DNA of 64,000 nucleotides. It comes from Pollenia angustigena. Lineage: Eukaryota > Arthropoda > Insecta > Diptera > Polleniidae. The notes below the pieces were generated by a model that made no database searches, had not been told where the DNA came from, and worked only from the letters and a program-made list of their open reading frames with translations. The position numbers and the translations under genes are program-made. Position 1 is the stretch's first letter, and each line of letters starts with the position of its first letter. The DNA is taken from assembly GCA_930367215.1 (NCBI GenBank), contig OV884058.1, forward strand, positions 109,577,802 through 109,641,801, read 5' to 3'. Shown one piece after another: positions 10,633 to 19,285 of this stretch.

Positions 10633-10894
10633 AGGCCCAACCACAATGTGCTTAAGTTGGCTTATGCGAATACATGTAAATTATATGAGGCAAACTATAT
10701 TGAATTTAAGGAAACTTTTTGCTAAGTTTAATGAAACTGTCATTTGCTTAAGCAAGGTGCGAATCTAATTGCACATTCCATACGGAATCAAATATTTTTT
10801 TATTTTGTTTTTGTTTTCTTAAATACATTTGAGAGAATTTTTGTTAATTTTTGACAGTAGGTTAAGCAAGGCTATGCACATTATGGTTGAGCCT
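10633..10894. mobile_element. PIF/Harbinger-type MITE (second copy)
   Basis: 262 bp, ends AGGCCCAACCACAATGTGC / GCACATTATGGTTGAGCCT, flanked by TTA (10630-10632, 10895-10897). It sits in the upstream flank of U2 copy B, at a site that is uninterrupted upstream of copies A (near 3025) and D (near 30605). Confidence 0.85.
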
Positions 10895-11088
10895 TTACGT
10901 CAAGCTGGTTTTTACAAGCAAATATTTTTATGATTGTTGTTAGTGTACAGCTTATTTAGGGGTTGATTTCACTACGGAATGAATGCTTATCGTTAAGGAC
11001 TACCAACAATTTTACATGTGTTTTAAAATGTAAAAGTAGCTACCTAAAAGGATTTTGCTTGCTAGACTAAAAACTGTTGAAATTTTCT

Positions 11089-11115
11089 TAATAATTTCCA
11101 TTCAGTTAATATTTA
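11089..11115 (+). promoter_or_regulatory. PSEA-like element of U2 copy B
   Basis: The same TAATTTCCATTCAGTTAATA block as in the other three copies, 39-65 bp upstream of the truncated U2 start. Confidence 0.6.
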
Positions 11116-11153
11116 ATTGTGCTAATATAATTCGATTTGATCATGGTTTAGTT

Positions 11154-11174
11154 ATCGCTTCTCGGCCTTATGGC
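11154..11174 (+). pseudogene. U2: U2 snRNA copy B, 5' 21 nt only
   Basis: ATCGCTTCTCGGCCTTATGGC equals U2 nucleotides 1-21. It is preceded by about 500 bp of the same flank as the other copies, including the PSEA. It stops exactly where a hAT terminus (CAGTGTTACCG) begins. I could not find the remaining U2 sequence downstream on this strand before the independent copy C. Its upstream flank is closer to that of copy C than to those of A and D. Confidence 0.85.
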
Positions 11175-12075
11175 CAGTGTTACCGTCGGATATTTTTAAA
11201 AAGTACCAAAAAAAGGGGATATCTACTAGAGGTCTGCAACGAGTAACTTTTTTCTTCATATGTGAAACTCGCTGTCGAATATAGTATTTATTTGTTCTCT
11301 TGCTTAACGCGCAAAAAGTGAAGAGAAGTGATTGTTGTTTTTATAAATAGTAACATGCAGCAGCCGAAGATGAAATATGTTCCGAAAAAAAGGAACATAT
11401 AAAAATGGGTACAACGAAAAAGAAGTACCTATAAAATTATGTTCACTTCATGTGGTACTTGTAGTATTACGCAGTAAAGCTGGAATATGTGTAATTAGAG
11501 TCTAATTATTAGACAAACATTTATTTCTTAAGACTATTGATAATTAGAAATTTTTTTGTGTAATTTAGCCTAAATATTTTTTCATATCCATACAAGTAAA
11601 TATTATTGCAAATAAATTTCACTTTTAAATATTTATAAATAAATAAAAATCTAAATGATCTAAATAAATAAATTTATGTATAAACATACCTCATTTATTT
11701 CCATTTTTTTTTTTTATTAAACTTAACAGTTAAAAAAGACAATATTTTTTGTTTTTAATGTTTGCAAAACTTCACGTGGTACTGATGGTACCTATTGAAG
11801 TTTGGCTGTCGCATGATACTCGACCGTTCGTTTTATGAATGGTCAAGTGTGAGAGAAAAACGAACAAGTGGTTAGCAAGCACAAACAAAGTCGAGTAACA
11901 ACCAATAGTTACTCGCTAATTTTGTTGTTCTCAAAAATATGTACCATGTTTTTTATTATAGTTCGAGTAAGTGTTCATGCTTTGCTAGATCATATGTACT
12001 TTTGAAGTACAAATCCATTTGTGCAGGCGTCTAATATCTACAAAAAAAGTGGCACCAAAAAGGGGATCTTTAAAA
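11175..12075. mobile_element. hAT fragment interrupting U2 copy B
   Basis: It begins CAGTGTTACCGTCGGA, the same terminus type as the hAT at 5154-8812. It is interrupted by a second hAT at 11227-12033, after which the AAAAAGTGGCACCAAAAAGG-like sequence continues. I did not find its other terminus or a second CTTATGGC duplication, so the right limit given is only where similarity fades. Confidence 0.65.
11227..12033. mobile_element. 807-bp hAT nested in the hAT at U2 copy B
   Basis: Ends are TAGAGGTCTGCAACGAGTAA and, in reverse complement, TAGACGCCTGCACAAATGGA. The 8-bp sequence ATATCTAC is duplicated exactly (11219-11226, 12034-12041). Non-coding. It contains several copies of a GAGTAAC/GTTACTC motif in both orientations. 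Confidence 0.85.
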
Positions 12076-12642
12076 AAAATGGACACATCTCTTAAAATTA
12101 AAATCAGTACACCACATTATGTATTTTTTACGTATTTTTCTATTTATAATAAGGGTCTTCATGATGTTGCTTAAAATTACCATTTGTGCAAATGGGTAAA
12201 CTTGCGAGACTCGTTTCATGAAGATCCTTTTTAAGTTTTGTGTAATTTTAAACAATTAATGTCATTTCAAACAGAAACGTCAATAAAAAATATATTAAAA
12301 AAAAATAATCAAAAATATAATAAAAAACTTGGAATTTGTAAATTATAAATGAAATTTGTTTTTAAACATGCATAAAGAAAGCCAAAAGACTAATATGCTT
12401 ATATTATTACAAGAATTTATTGTTTGTGATTTATTTACACTTGAAGTTTTCATTGAAAACGGCGGTCAGCATTAAAAAAATTTGTCTGTATAAATGCACA
12501 ATTGAACTGCGTAAGTTTACGAGTCAAAATTGTTGGGCAAATTTAAGCAGTTTGTGTAAATGAATTCTCATACAATTTTTGACAGTTCATTTACGAGGGC
12601 GTAAGAATGCACAGTTTGCACAGTTTACGAGACTTATAAACG
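12076..12642. other. No recognisable gene; LINE insertion target
   Basis: AT-rich sequence with no conserved frame. The last 200 bp has short repeats around TTTACGAG and GCACAGTTTGCACAGTTTAC. The Jockey-type LINE inserted at ATATCATGAG (12643-12652). Confidence 0.5.
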
Positions 12643-12654
12643 ATATCATGAGCG

Positions 12655-12693
12655 ATATCAGTTGCGAACTAGCTCTTGACGAGTACGGACGTG
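12655..12693 (+). promoter_or_regulatory. Internal Pol II promoter: Inr plus DPE
   Basis: An initiator-like ATCAGTT has its A at 12660. Taking that as +1, GGACGTG lies at +28 to +34, the exact position and sequence class of a downstream promoter element. Inr+DPE internal promoters are established for Drosophila Jockey-type LINEs. This supports a complete 5' end and autonomous transcription. Confidence 0.75.
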
Positions 12694-12842
12694 TATCAGT
12701 GAGTAACAAAAATACAAAAAAAAAAAAATAATATAATAAAAAAAAAAAAAGTGAAAAAATATTTACCGTAGGTGAAAAAAAAAAAATTTGTAATAGGTGA
12801 AAAAAAAAGAACAATAACTAGTGTGCCCGAAGAGATTTGTGA

Positions 12843-14402
12843 ATGAGCCTCACAAATACTCCCAATAAGGAGAGTAGGCCCAGCACAAATAGCAGAAATG
12901 CGTATATTGTGGTAAGCTCCCCGAGCGTGAGCAATGAAAACATTCGATACCCTGAATTAAACAAACATTTTTTAAGTGCAAAAATTGCCAGCGCAACTGG
13001 TTTTCCATACAGAAATTTAAGTTCAAGTGTGCCCAACCTGAGCAAGTGTGTTGATCCGACCGTAAATGTGGTTCAAAGTGTGAAGCCGTCTGACCAGAGG
13101 AATAATAACGAAAAACCTGGAACATCACGATTTGCATTAACAAATACAGGAGCTGTACCAAAAAGTACTAAAGTGCAAACAGGCATGGACAGATATATAA
13201 CAATAACTAAGAGAAAGGCTAGCCCTAGGTCCACCCAACAGGAACGCGTGGCCAAACAATACAAAGGCTCTAACGTAGTCTCTTTGCCAACAAATGGTAA
13301 CAGATTCTCTGTACTATCCATACCTGACGATGAAGAAGCAGAATTAGCTAATGGGACAGCCACTAAAGAAGTTAAACCGCCACCTATCTATCTGCGGGAG
13401 CAAACATCAAATAGCATAGTCAACATGTTGACTCAACTTGTAGGTAAGAACAATTTCTACGTCGTTTCTATACGACGCGGACAAATTCAAGAGACCAAAA
13501 TTCAAGCCAGTACAGAAACGAACTTTCGTATTATATCAAGACACCTGGACGCAGAAAATAAAAGCTACTATACATACCAATTAAAAAGTGCTAAGGGATT
13601 GATTATTGTCATAAAAGGCATAGATAGTTCCGTTCCTACAGATGAAATAAAATCTGCCGTAGAGCAAGAGGGGTACGAGGTAAAATCGGTTCATAACATT
13701 TTGAACAGGAACAAAGTTCCCCAACCACTGCACCGCATTGAGATATCGTTTGATTCATCGGTTCTCAAAACCAAAAATTCAGTTCATCCCATATACAACT
13801 TGCGCTACCTGCTCAACAGAAGAATAACTGTTGAGGAGCCAATAAAACGAAAGGGTCCCTCCCAATGCACAAACTGTCAGGAATATGGGCATACAAAATC
13901 ATATTGTAAATTGCCTCACGTATGTGTGGTTTGTGGCGACGCTCATAAAACCGCCGAATGTAATCGTTCTAAAGTTGACCCAAATGTCAAGAAATGCAGC
14001 AACTGTGGCGAAAATCTAACGGCAAACTATAGGGGCTGTAAAGTCTTCTTGCATTTAAAAAAACCAGCTTTAGTTCAAAAATATACTCACTCCCAATATG
14101 GTCCATCACATGCGCCCAGCCAAGCCGCTGGCTCTATTGCTAGTACTACACAAACAAACAAACAAAACCAATCATATGCCCAAGTCCTAAAAGGAAACCC
14201 TAATGCGAAAAATCCCCCGAGTACTTCCAACGCAAAGCAACCTCCATACGCTAATGTTCCTAGGGAAGGTCTACAAATGCCTACCTCAATTGAAAATTTA
14301 ATTCAAACTATGAATAACTTCATGGCCACTATGCAGAGCATGTTTCAGGAAATGATGCGAAACCAGAACATGCTCCTGCAAGTTCTACTCAACAAAAAAT
14401 GA
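12843..14402 (+). CDS. LINE ORF1, gag-like nucleic-acid binding protein
   Basis: 519 residues. It is expected to coat the LINE RNA and act in the ribonucleoprotein and in targeting. The N-terminal ~150 residues are low-complexity and Ser/Asn/Lys-rich. The middle (roughly 185-330) corresponds to the conserved gag region preceding the knuckles in Jockey ORF1. From C342 there are three cysteine-histidine knuckles: CTNCQEYGHTKSYC, CVVCGDAHKTAEC, and CSNCGENLTANYRGC, whose histidine position reads N. The C-terminus is Gln/Asn/Pro-rich. The first ATG after the 5' UTR was taken. The stop overlaps the ORF2 start as ATGA, suggesting coupled termination-reinitiation. No frame damage. Assignment rests on knuckle pattern, order and partner ORF. 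Confidence 0.93.
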   Translation: MSLTNTPNKESRPSTNSRNAYIVVSSPSVSNENIRYPELNKHFLSAKIASATGFPYRNLSSSVPNLSKCVDPTVNVVQSVKPSDQRNNNEKPGTSRFALTNTGAVPKSTKVQTGMDRYITITKRKASPRSTQQERVAKQYKGSNVVSLPTNGNRFSVLSIPDDEEAELANGTATKEVKPPPIYLREQTSNSIVNMLTQLVGKNNFYVVSIRRGQIQETKIQASTETNFRIISRHLDAENKSYYTYQLKSAKGLIIVIKGIDSSVPTDEIKSAVEQEGYEVKSVHNILNRNKVPQPLHRIEISFDSSVLKTKNSVHPIYNLRYLLNRRITVEEPIKRKGPSQCTNCQEYGHTKSYCKLPHVCVVCGDAHKTAECNRSKVDPNVKKCSNCGENLTANYRGCKVFLHLKKPALVQKYTHSQYGPSHAPSQAAGSIASTTQTNKQNQSYAQVLKGNPNAKNPPSTSNAKQPPYANVPREGLQMPTSIENLIQTMNNFMATMQSMFQEMMRNQNMLLQVLLNKK

Positions 14403-17059
14403 ACCAGTTAAAAATATGTTTCTGGAACGCAAACGGGTTATCCCAACATAAACACGAAGTTGCAAACTTTCTTCATAGGCATGAAATCGACGTACTTCTT
14501 GTCTCTGAAACACACTTTACTCATAAAAACTGCTTTAGGGTAAATGGTTACCTTACGTATGACACAAAACATCCCAGCGGACGAGCTTGTGGTGGCACAG
14601 CCATAATTGTGCACAAACACATCAGACACTTACCATTGCCAGAGTTCGAAGAAGATTGTATCCAGGCCACATCTATAAATCTGACTGATTTCAAACTAAC
14701 GTTAACATCCGTTTATTGTCCCCCGAGGCACAAAATTCTACACGATAAATTTCTCAACTTCTTCTCCACATTGGGCCAGAAATTCATTGCTGCTGGCGAC
14801 TACAACGCTAAACATACATATTGGGGCTCCAGACTTATTAGTCCTAGAGGTAATCAGCTATATAATACCGTAACTGCAAATAACTTTGATGTGGTATCGA
14901 GTGGTGAGCCTACCTATTGGCCAACCGACTTCAACAAGCTACCAGACCTTATTGACTTTGCTGTAATCAAAAACATCAAGCGCGATCAGGTACTAGTTAG
15001 TTCCTCCTATGATCTTTCGTCTGATCATTCACCTTCAATCCTCATTTTAAAATGTAACTCTGACGCCGCAGCTGCAAACTGGTTTTCCTATCCAAACAGA
15101 AACACAAATTGGTTAAAGTATAAAATGTATGTGAGCTCTCACCTATCACAGTGCATTCCCCTAAAAAATTCATCTGACATCCAAATAGCTGTCGACCGAT
15201 TTACAGAAGTCTTGGATGCTGCAGCAAGAAATGCAACCCCAATCAAGCGGACAATTAAACGTGCTCCTTACAATACATCGACGGATATAGAGACCCTTAT
15301 CAGAGAAAAAAGGAAGTTAAGAAGACAATGGCAAAACAGTCGTTCCCCAACCACTAAGGCCCAACTACAATTATGCCTGACAACTCTTCGCAACAAATTG
15401 AGACAGAACCACGAGTCTGCAATAGAAGGCTATCTAAACAGCCTAGATGCCACAAAAAACTCCAATTATAGCTTATGGAAGGCTGTACGGCATATGAAAT
15501 GCCCTATAACCCAAGAATCTCCATTAATACTGGAAAACCGCACTTGGGCGAAAAACACAGATGAAAAATTAAACGCTTTCGCGGGCCATCTTGAGAAAGT
15601 TTTCACGCCACATGATACACATACTTGTTCCTGTCGTCCAACCATTCCTGATAAGGTAAACCATCCATTAAAATTTAACATTACTCAAGTAAAATCTGCA
15701 ATAGAAAAAGTGAATATTAGAAAATCTCCCGGACTTGACCGTATCACAGGGTCAATGATAAGAAACTTACCTTCGTCTGCTTCCAGAATCTTGCTGTTCA
15801 TTTTTAACGCTATATTAAGAGTCGGATACTTCCCATCCTCATGGAAGAAGTCTATAATTGTTATGATTCCCAAGCCAGGAAAAGATGCTAGCCAGGTTGC
15901 GTCGTACAGACCGATAAGCTTATTATCAATCCTATCAAAGCTTTTCGAAAAAATATTCATTTTAAGTATAACTCCTCATCTAAATGAACACGACATCATC
16001 CCGGATCACCAGTTCGGATTCAGAGCGAAACATGGTACAATAGAGCAAGTGCATAGAATTGTCACCCTTATTAGATCGGCGTTTGAGAAAAAGCAATGCT
16101 GCTCAGCCCTGTTTATAGACATTTCCCAAGCATTTGACAAAGTTTGGCATGATGGGCTACTCATCAAAATAACACGAATGCTTCCTCAAAACACTCACAA
16201 GCTTCTGGAGAGCTATCTAACAGGCAGAACATTCATAGTAAGGTCGCAAGATAAATACTCCCCCCTCAAGAAAATTACTGCTGGTGTTCCCCAAGGCAGC
16301 ATATTAGGACCGCTTCTATATATAATATACACAGCGGATATGCCAACAAACCTGAGCACGCATACCTCTACATTTGCAGACGACACAGCATTTATTAGCG
16401 TTAACCATGACCCAAAAGTCGCATCGCAAAATCTGCAGTCCCACATCAATGAACTAGAGGCATGGCTAGAAAAATGGAGAATAAAGGTTAACCCGGCTAA
16501 ATGTGCTCACTTAACTTTCACGCTCAGAAGACAAACGTGCCCAGCAGTAAAAATAAATAACATCACTGTTCCGGTAGAAAACCATGTAAAGTACTTGGGA
16601 GTTCATATAGATAGACGTTTGACCTGGTCTCGTCATATCGAAGCGAAAATAACGGCTATTAAACTTAAAGCAGCTCAACTACATTGGCTTCTCGGTAGAA
16701 ACTCAAACTTGTCTTTAGACAACAAAGTTCTTCTATACAAGTCCATCATAAAACCAATATGGACATATGGCATCCAATTATGGGGTACTGCATGCGCATC
16801 TAACATCCAAAAGCTTCAAAGAAGACAGTCTAGAATATTACGACAAATTGTCTGCGCCCCATGGTATATACGTAATGATATTATCCACAGAGATCTCAAC
16901 GTCCCCACTATCCAGGAGGAAATTAAAAAATATTCAATAAGCTACATCGATAAACTAATGGTTCACCCTAACTACCTCGCTCGGGGTTTGCTTCAGTTCG
17001 AAGGTCACCAGAGGCTAAAAAGAACCGATACTTTGAGCCTTACTAGAAGACAGTCTTAA
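14399..17059 (+). CDS. LINE ORF2: AP-type endonuclease and reverse transcriptase
   Basis: 886 residues, the usual size for Jockey ORF2. Residues 1-~220 are an apurinic-type endonuclease: WNANG with N10, SETH with E37, GDYNAKH with D134, and SDH at 208-210. It nicks the target DNA. The reverse transcriptase spans about 430-720, with IPKPGKD, SYRPISLLSILSKLFEKI, HQFGFR, FIDISQAFDKVWHDGL, GVPQGSILGPLLY, catalytic FADD at 659-662 and KYLGVHIDRRLTW. The C-terminal part has the GIQLWGTA and RDLNVPTI motifs usual in Jockey elements. No RNase H domain is seen. It overlaps ORF1 by 4 bp (ATGA). All catalytic residues I can check are present and the frame is uninterrupted, so this is a potentially active enzyme. 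Confidence 0.96.
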   Translation: MNQLKICFWNANGLSQHKHEVANFLHRHEIDVLLVSETHFTHKNCFRVNGYLTYDTKHPSGRACGGTAIIVHKHIRHLPLPEFEEDCIQATSINLTDFKLTLTSVYCPPRHKILHDKFLNFFSTLGQKFIAAGDYNAKHTYWGSRLISPRGNQLYNTVTANNFDVVSSGEPTYWPTDFNKLPDLIDFAVIKNIKRDQVLVSSSYDLSSDHSPSILILKCNSDAAAANWFSYPNRNTNWLKYKMYVSSHLSQCIPLKNSSDIQIAVDRFTEVLDAAARNATPIKRTIKRAPYNTSTDIETLIREKRKLRRQWQNSRSPTTKAQLQLCLTTLRNKLRQNHESAIEGYLNSLDATKNSNYSLWKAVRHMKCPITQESPLILENRTWAKNTDEKLNAFAGHLEKVFTPHDTHTCSCRPTIPDKVNHPLKFNITQVKSAIEKVNIRKSPGLDRITGSMIRNLPSSASRILLFIFNAILRVGYFPSSWKKSIIVMIPKPGKDASQVASYRPISLLSILSKLFEKIFILSITPHLNEHDIIPDHQFGFRAKHGTIEQVHRIVTLIRSAFEKKQCCSALFIDISQAFDKVWHDGLLIKITRMLPQNTHKLLESYLTGRTFIVRSQDKYSPLKKITAGVPQGSILGPLLYIIYTADMPTNLSTHTSTFADDTAFISVNHDPKVASQNLQSHINELEAWLEKWRIKVNPAKCAHLTFTLRRQTCPAVKINNITVPVENHVKYLGVHIDRRLTWSRHIEAKITAIKLKAAQLHWLLGRNSNLSLDNKVLLYKSIIKPIWTYGIQLWGTACASNIQKLQRRQSRILRQIVCAPWYIRNDIIHRDLNVPTIQEEIKKYSISYIDKLMVHPNYLARGLLQFEGHQRLKRTDTLSLTRRQS

Positions 17060-17180
17060 AAATTTGAATACAGCAGTTAGTGGTTACACAGGTAACAACT
17101 AATAAACAACAAGTAGAATTAAGATTTGAATACATATTGTAAATTTCGATAAGAAAGATTCAATAATAAAAATAAATTAT

Positions 17181-17215
<35 letters not shown>

Positions 17216-17221
17216 CATGAG

Positions 17222-17652
17222 GACCCTTAATAATAATATTAAATGATATAAAAACATAACAAAAAACATTGTATAGTAATTATGTACACTAAAAACAAAT
17301 TGATCGTATTACAATCGACATACATACTTACTAACAAATGACTTATTTGTTGTAAAAACTAAAATAAATATTTTGGAAATATTTCTCTCGAGAAGTAATT
17401 TTTATAAAATATTGACTTTAATTTTTTGGTAATTCAAAAACGTTAAACTTGTTTTCTGTCAAACATGGTTTTTGGATTATTGCAGCAAATAGAAGATATT
17501 TATGTAATGTTTTTTATATATACATTTATTAATATATTTCTTGTACTTTCCTTCTGAATACATTTTCTTTGATTTATTAAAGGCATTGTATTGCACAGGT
17601 ACCTAGATATTTAAAAACTTTTAAGAAATTTATTTGCCCATTCCCCCCGATT
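17222..17652. other. AT-rich flank, no gene seen
   Basis: Continuation of the LINE target site. No conserved frame or RNA gene. Confidence 0.5.
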
Positions 17653-18170
17653 CTCCCATCACGTCTAATTAATCAGATACACCAATTACTGTAATTTCGG
17701 AAGATGATTTGTACCACAATTAATAACAAATCTATAGTTTTATAATTTTATTCTTCGGTCAACCTAATTACATAAGTTCTAGGCTTAGGCCCACGATGTA
17801 TTGAAAACAAAAACTAATTTTAGTTTTTTATAAATATGAGAAAGAAATGTTCTTGTAGACACCGTAGGCCTGGCAGCTAATCCTATAACAAAAAAACGAA
17901 AATATCACTTTTTCAAATACTATATTTAAACAGTTCCGCAATTTAATACAAATAAATGCATACACGCTACTGAATTTAAGTGCTAGTGTTTTAATTTCTA
18001 TACTAAAGCATATTTAGTTTTTATCCAATTTCGTCTATTATTGCTTAAAATTTTTGTAATCAGGTTTATAAACCAAAACTATAAAACTGGATTTTGTTAT
18101 TAATTGTCTTACCAAACATCTTCCGAAATTACAATAATTGGTGTATCTGATAAATGTGACGTGATGGGAG
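17653..18170. mobile_element. 518-bp TIR element with ~55-bp ends
   Basis: The left end begins CTCCCATCACGTCTAATTAA and the reverse complement of the right end begins CTCCCATCACGTCACATTTA. The match continues through CAGATACACCAATTA and TTTCGGAAGATG. No coding capacity; no clear target duplication could be defined. Confidence 0.7.
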
Positions 18171-18378
18171 AAAACTTCGCTCATATTCGTCTTTAGCATT
18201 CCAAAAAATATAAGAATCAGTTGGAATGGTTAAACAAACTTTTTCAGTGTAGTCCTGTGTTATTTATTAATGGTTAGTTTCATACAAATTTTTTTACAAA
18301 TAATTGTTCTTAAAATGACTATATACTATACTTTCGTAAAATGTCTTCACTTGGAACCCAATCTTCAAGACTAGTATC

Positions 18379-18654
18379 TTACAAATTTAAAGATAAAATC
18401 ATGGATTCGCAAGTACTTACTTTTAACCTATTTGTTACTTTATTTTTGACTAAAGCTAACTTAGTAAAAATACGCTCAGCAGAAGCACTACTTTGTGACA
18501 ATGTAAAAATATGAGAGACCAATTTGTAAAAGTTTGAATATATATACAGGGGCGAATTAAACGCATTCGATATCAATCGAAATTGCAATACATTTCCAAT
18601 GGGAATTTCGATTGATATCGAATGCCGTAATTTGGCTCCAGGTATACTCATCAA
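18379..18654 (-). pseudogene. hAT transposase C-terminus, minus strand
   Basis: The frame contains YKLVSHIFTLSQSSASAERI followed by FTKLALVKNKVTNRL, the signature of the hATC dimerisation domain (hydrophobic run, SSA.SER.F, K.K..NRL). Upstream of this (18548-18645) the frame runs through a small foldback insertion, and no further transposase sequence is recognisable. It is a terminal remnant without an N-terminus or catalytic core. Confidence 0.7.
18548..18645. mobile_element. ~98-bp foldback MITE
   Basis: The sequence GCATTCGATATCAATCGAAA and its exact inverse are separated by about 16 bp. Imperfect complementarity extends outward (GGGGCGAATTAAAC / GTAATTTGGCTCC). The whole unit folds into one hairpin. 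It disrupts the hAT transposase remnant at 18379-18654. Confidence 0.7.
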
Positions 18655-18670
18655 ATCTATTTTTTTTTAT

Positions 18671-18782
18671 TTTGCTTTTAACATTTTTATAACATATACG
18701 AATTTGTTCGAAGCTCGTTTGCAAACAACAAACATTAAAGTCGCACTTTACATTTTTTGGTGTATCCGTCGGTTGTAAATTT
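18671..18782 (+). repeat. ~110-bp repeat, inverted partner at 40122-40238
   Basis: Contains CAAACAACAAACATTAAAGT and CGCACTTTACA. The same block occurs inverted about 21.4 kb away, with diverged edges including CCGTCGGTTG / CCGACGGTTG. Confidence 0.75.
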
Positions 18783-19285
18783 TGAAATATTGTTTTTGTT
18801 TCAAATGTAAATTAAACGAGTCACTTTTGCGCTCGTTTTCTAAAAAAAAAAAAACAGTCAGTAATTCTGTTAAATGGAGTTTCTTGAATATTAAGTGATT
18901 TATTCAATGGTTCCATGCAGATTCATTATAGGGAGGTTCGACAGTATAAATATATATATACATATGTATGTATAATATACATTGCATATAAGATGTACAT
19001 ATGTATATTTTAAAAATACAGCTACGTGTTCCGTACGATAAAAATTATCTCTTTCAAGTAAAACTCAAAAAAATTTTTAAATAATCTGTTAAAGATTGTG
19101 TAAAGGAGAAATAAGTGAAAGATTCAATTATTTTTATTTTATTGTGCTATATGTTACCATAACAAATTTTTATATTCGTTAATGAAATTAACTCTTAATA
19201 AACTTGGTCAATGGTATATTTCAATGTCGTCTTGTTCATTATTTTTCACCTTTAAAATCTATAAAACATGGACCTGAATGTGTTC

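Larger units (their letters stand above)
12653..17211 (+). mobile_element. Full-length Jockey-clade LINE
   Basis: A complete non-LTR retrotransposon: short 5' UTR with internal promoter, ORF1 (gag-like), ORF2 (endonuclease plus reverse transcriptase), short 3' UTR with AATAAA at 17164, and a poly(A) tail at 17185-17211. ATATCATGAG is duplicated exactly on both sides (12643-12652, 17212-17221). Both ORFs are open and full length, so the copy is young and could be retrotransposition-competent by sequence. It moves by target-primed reverse transcription. There are about seven bases between the duplication and the predicted +1, a normal 5' junction irregularity. Confidence 0.95.

Noticed and set aside
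12818..13363. Minus-strand frames opposite LINE ORF1
   Set aside because: Shadows of the real plus-strand gag-like ORF with its zinc knuckles.
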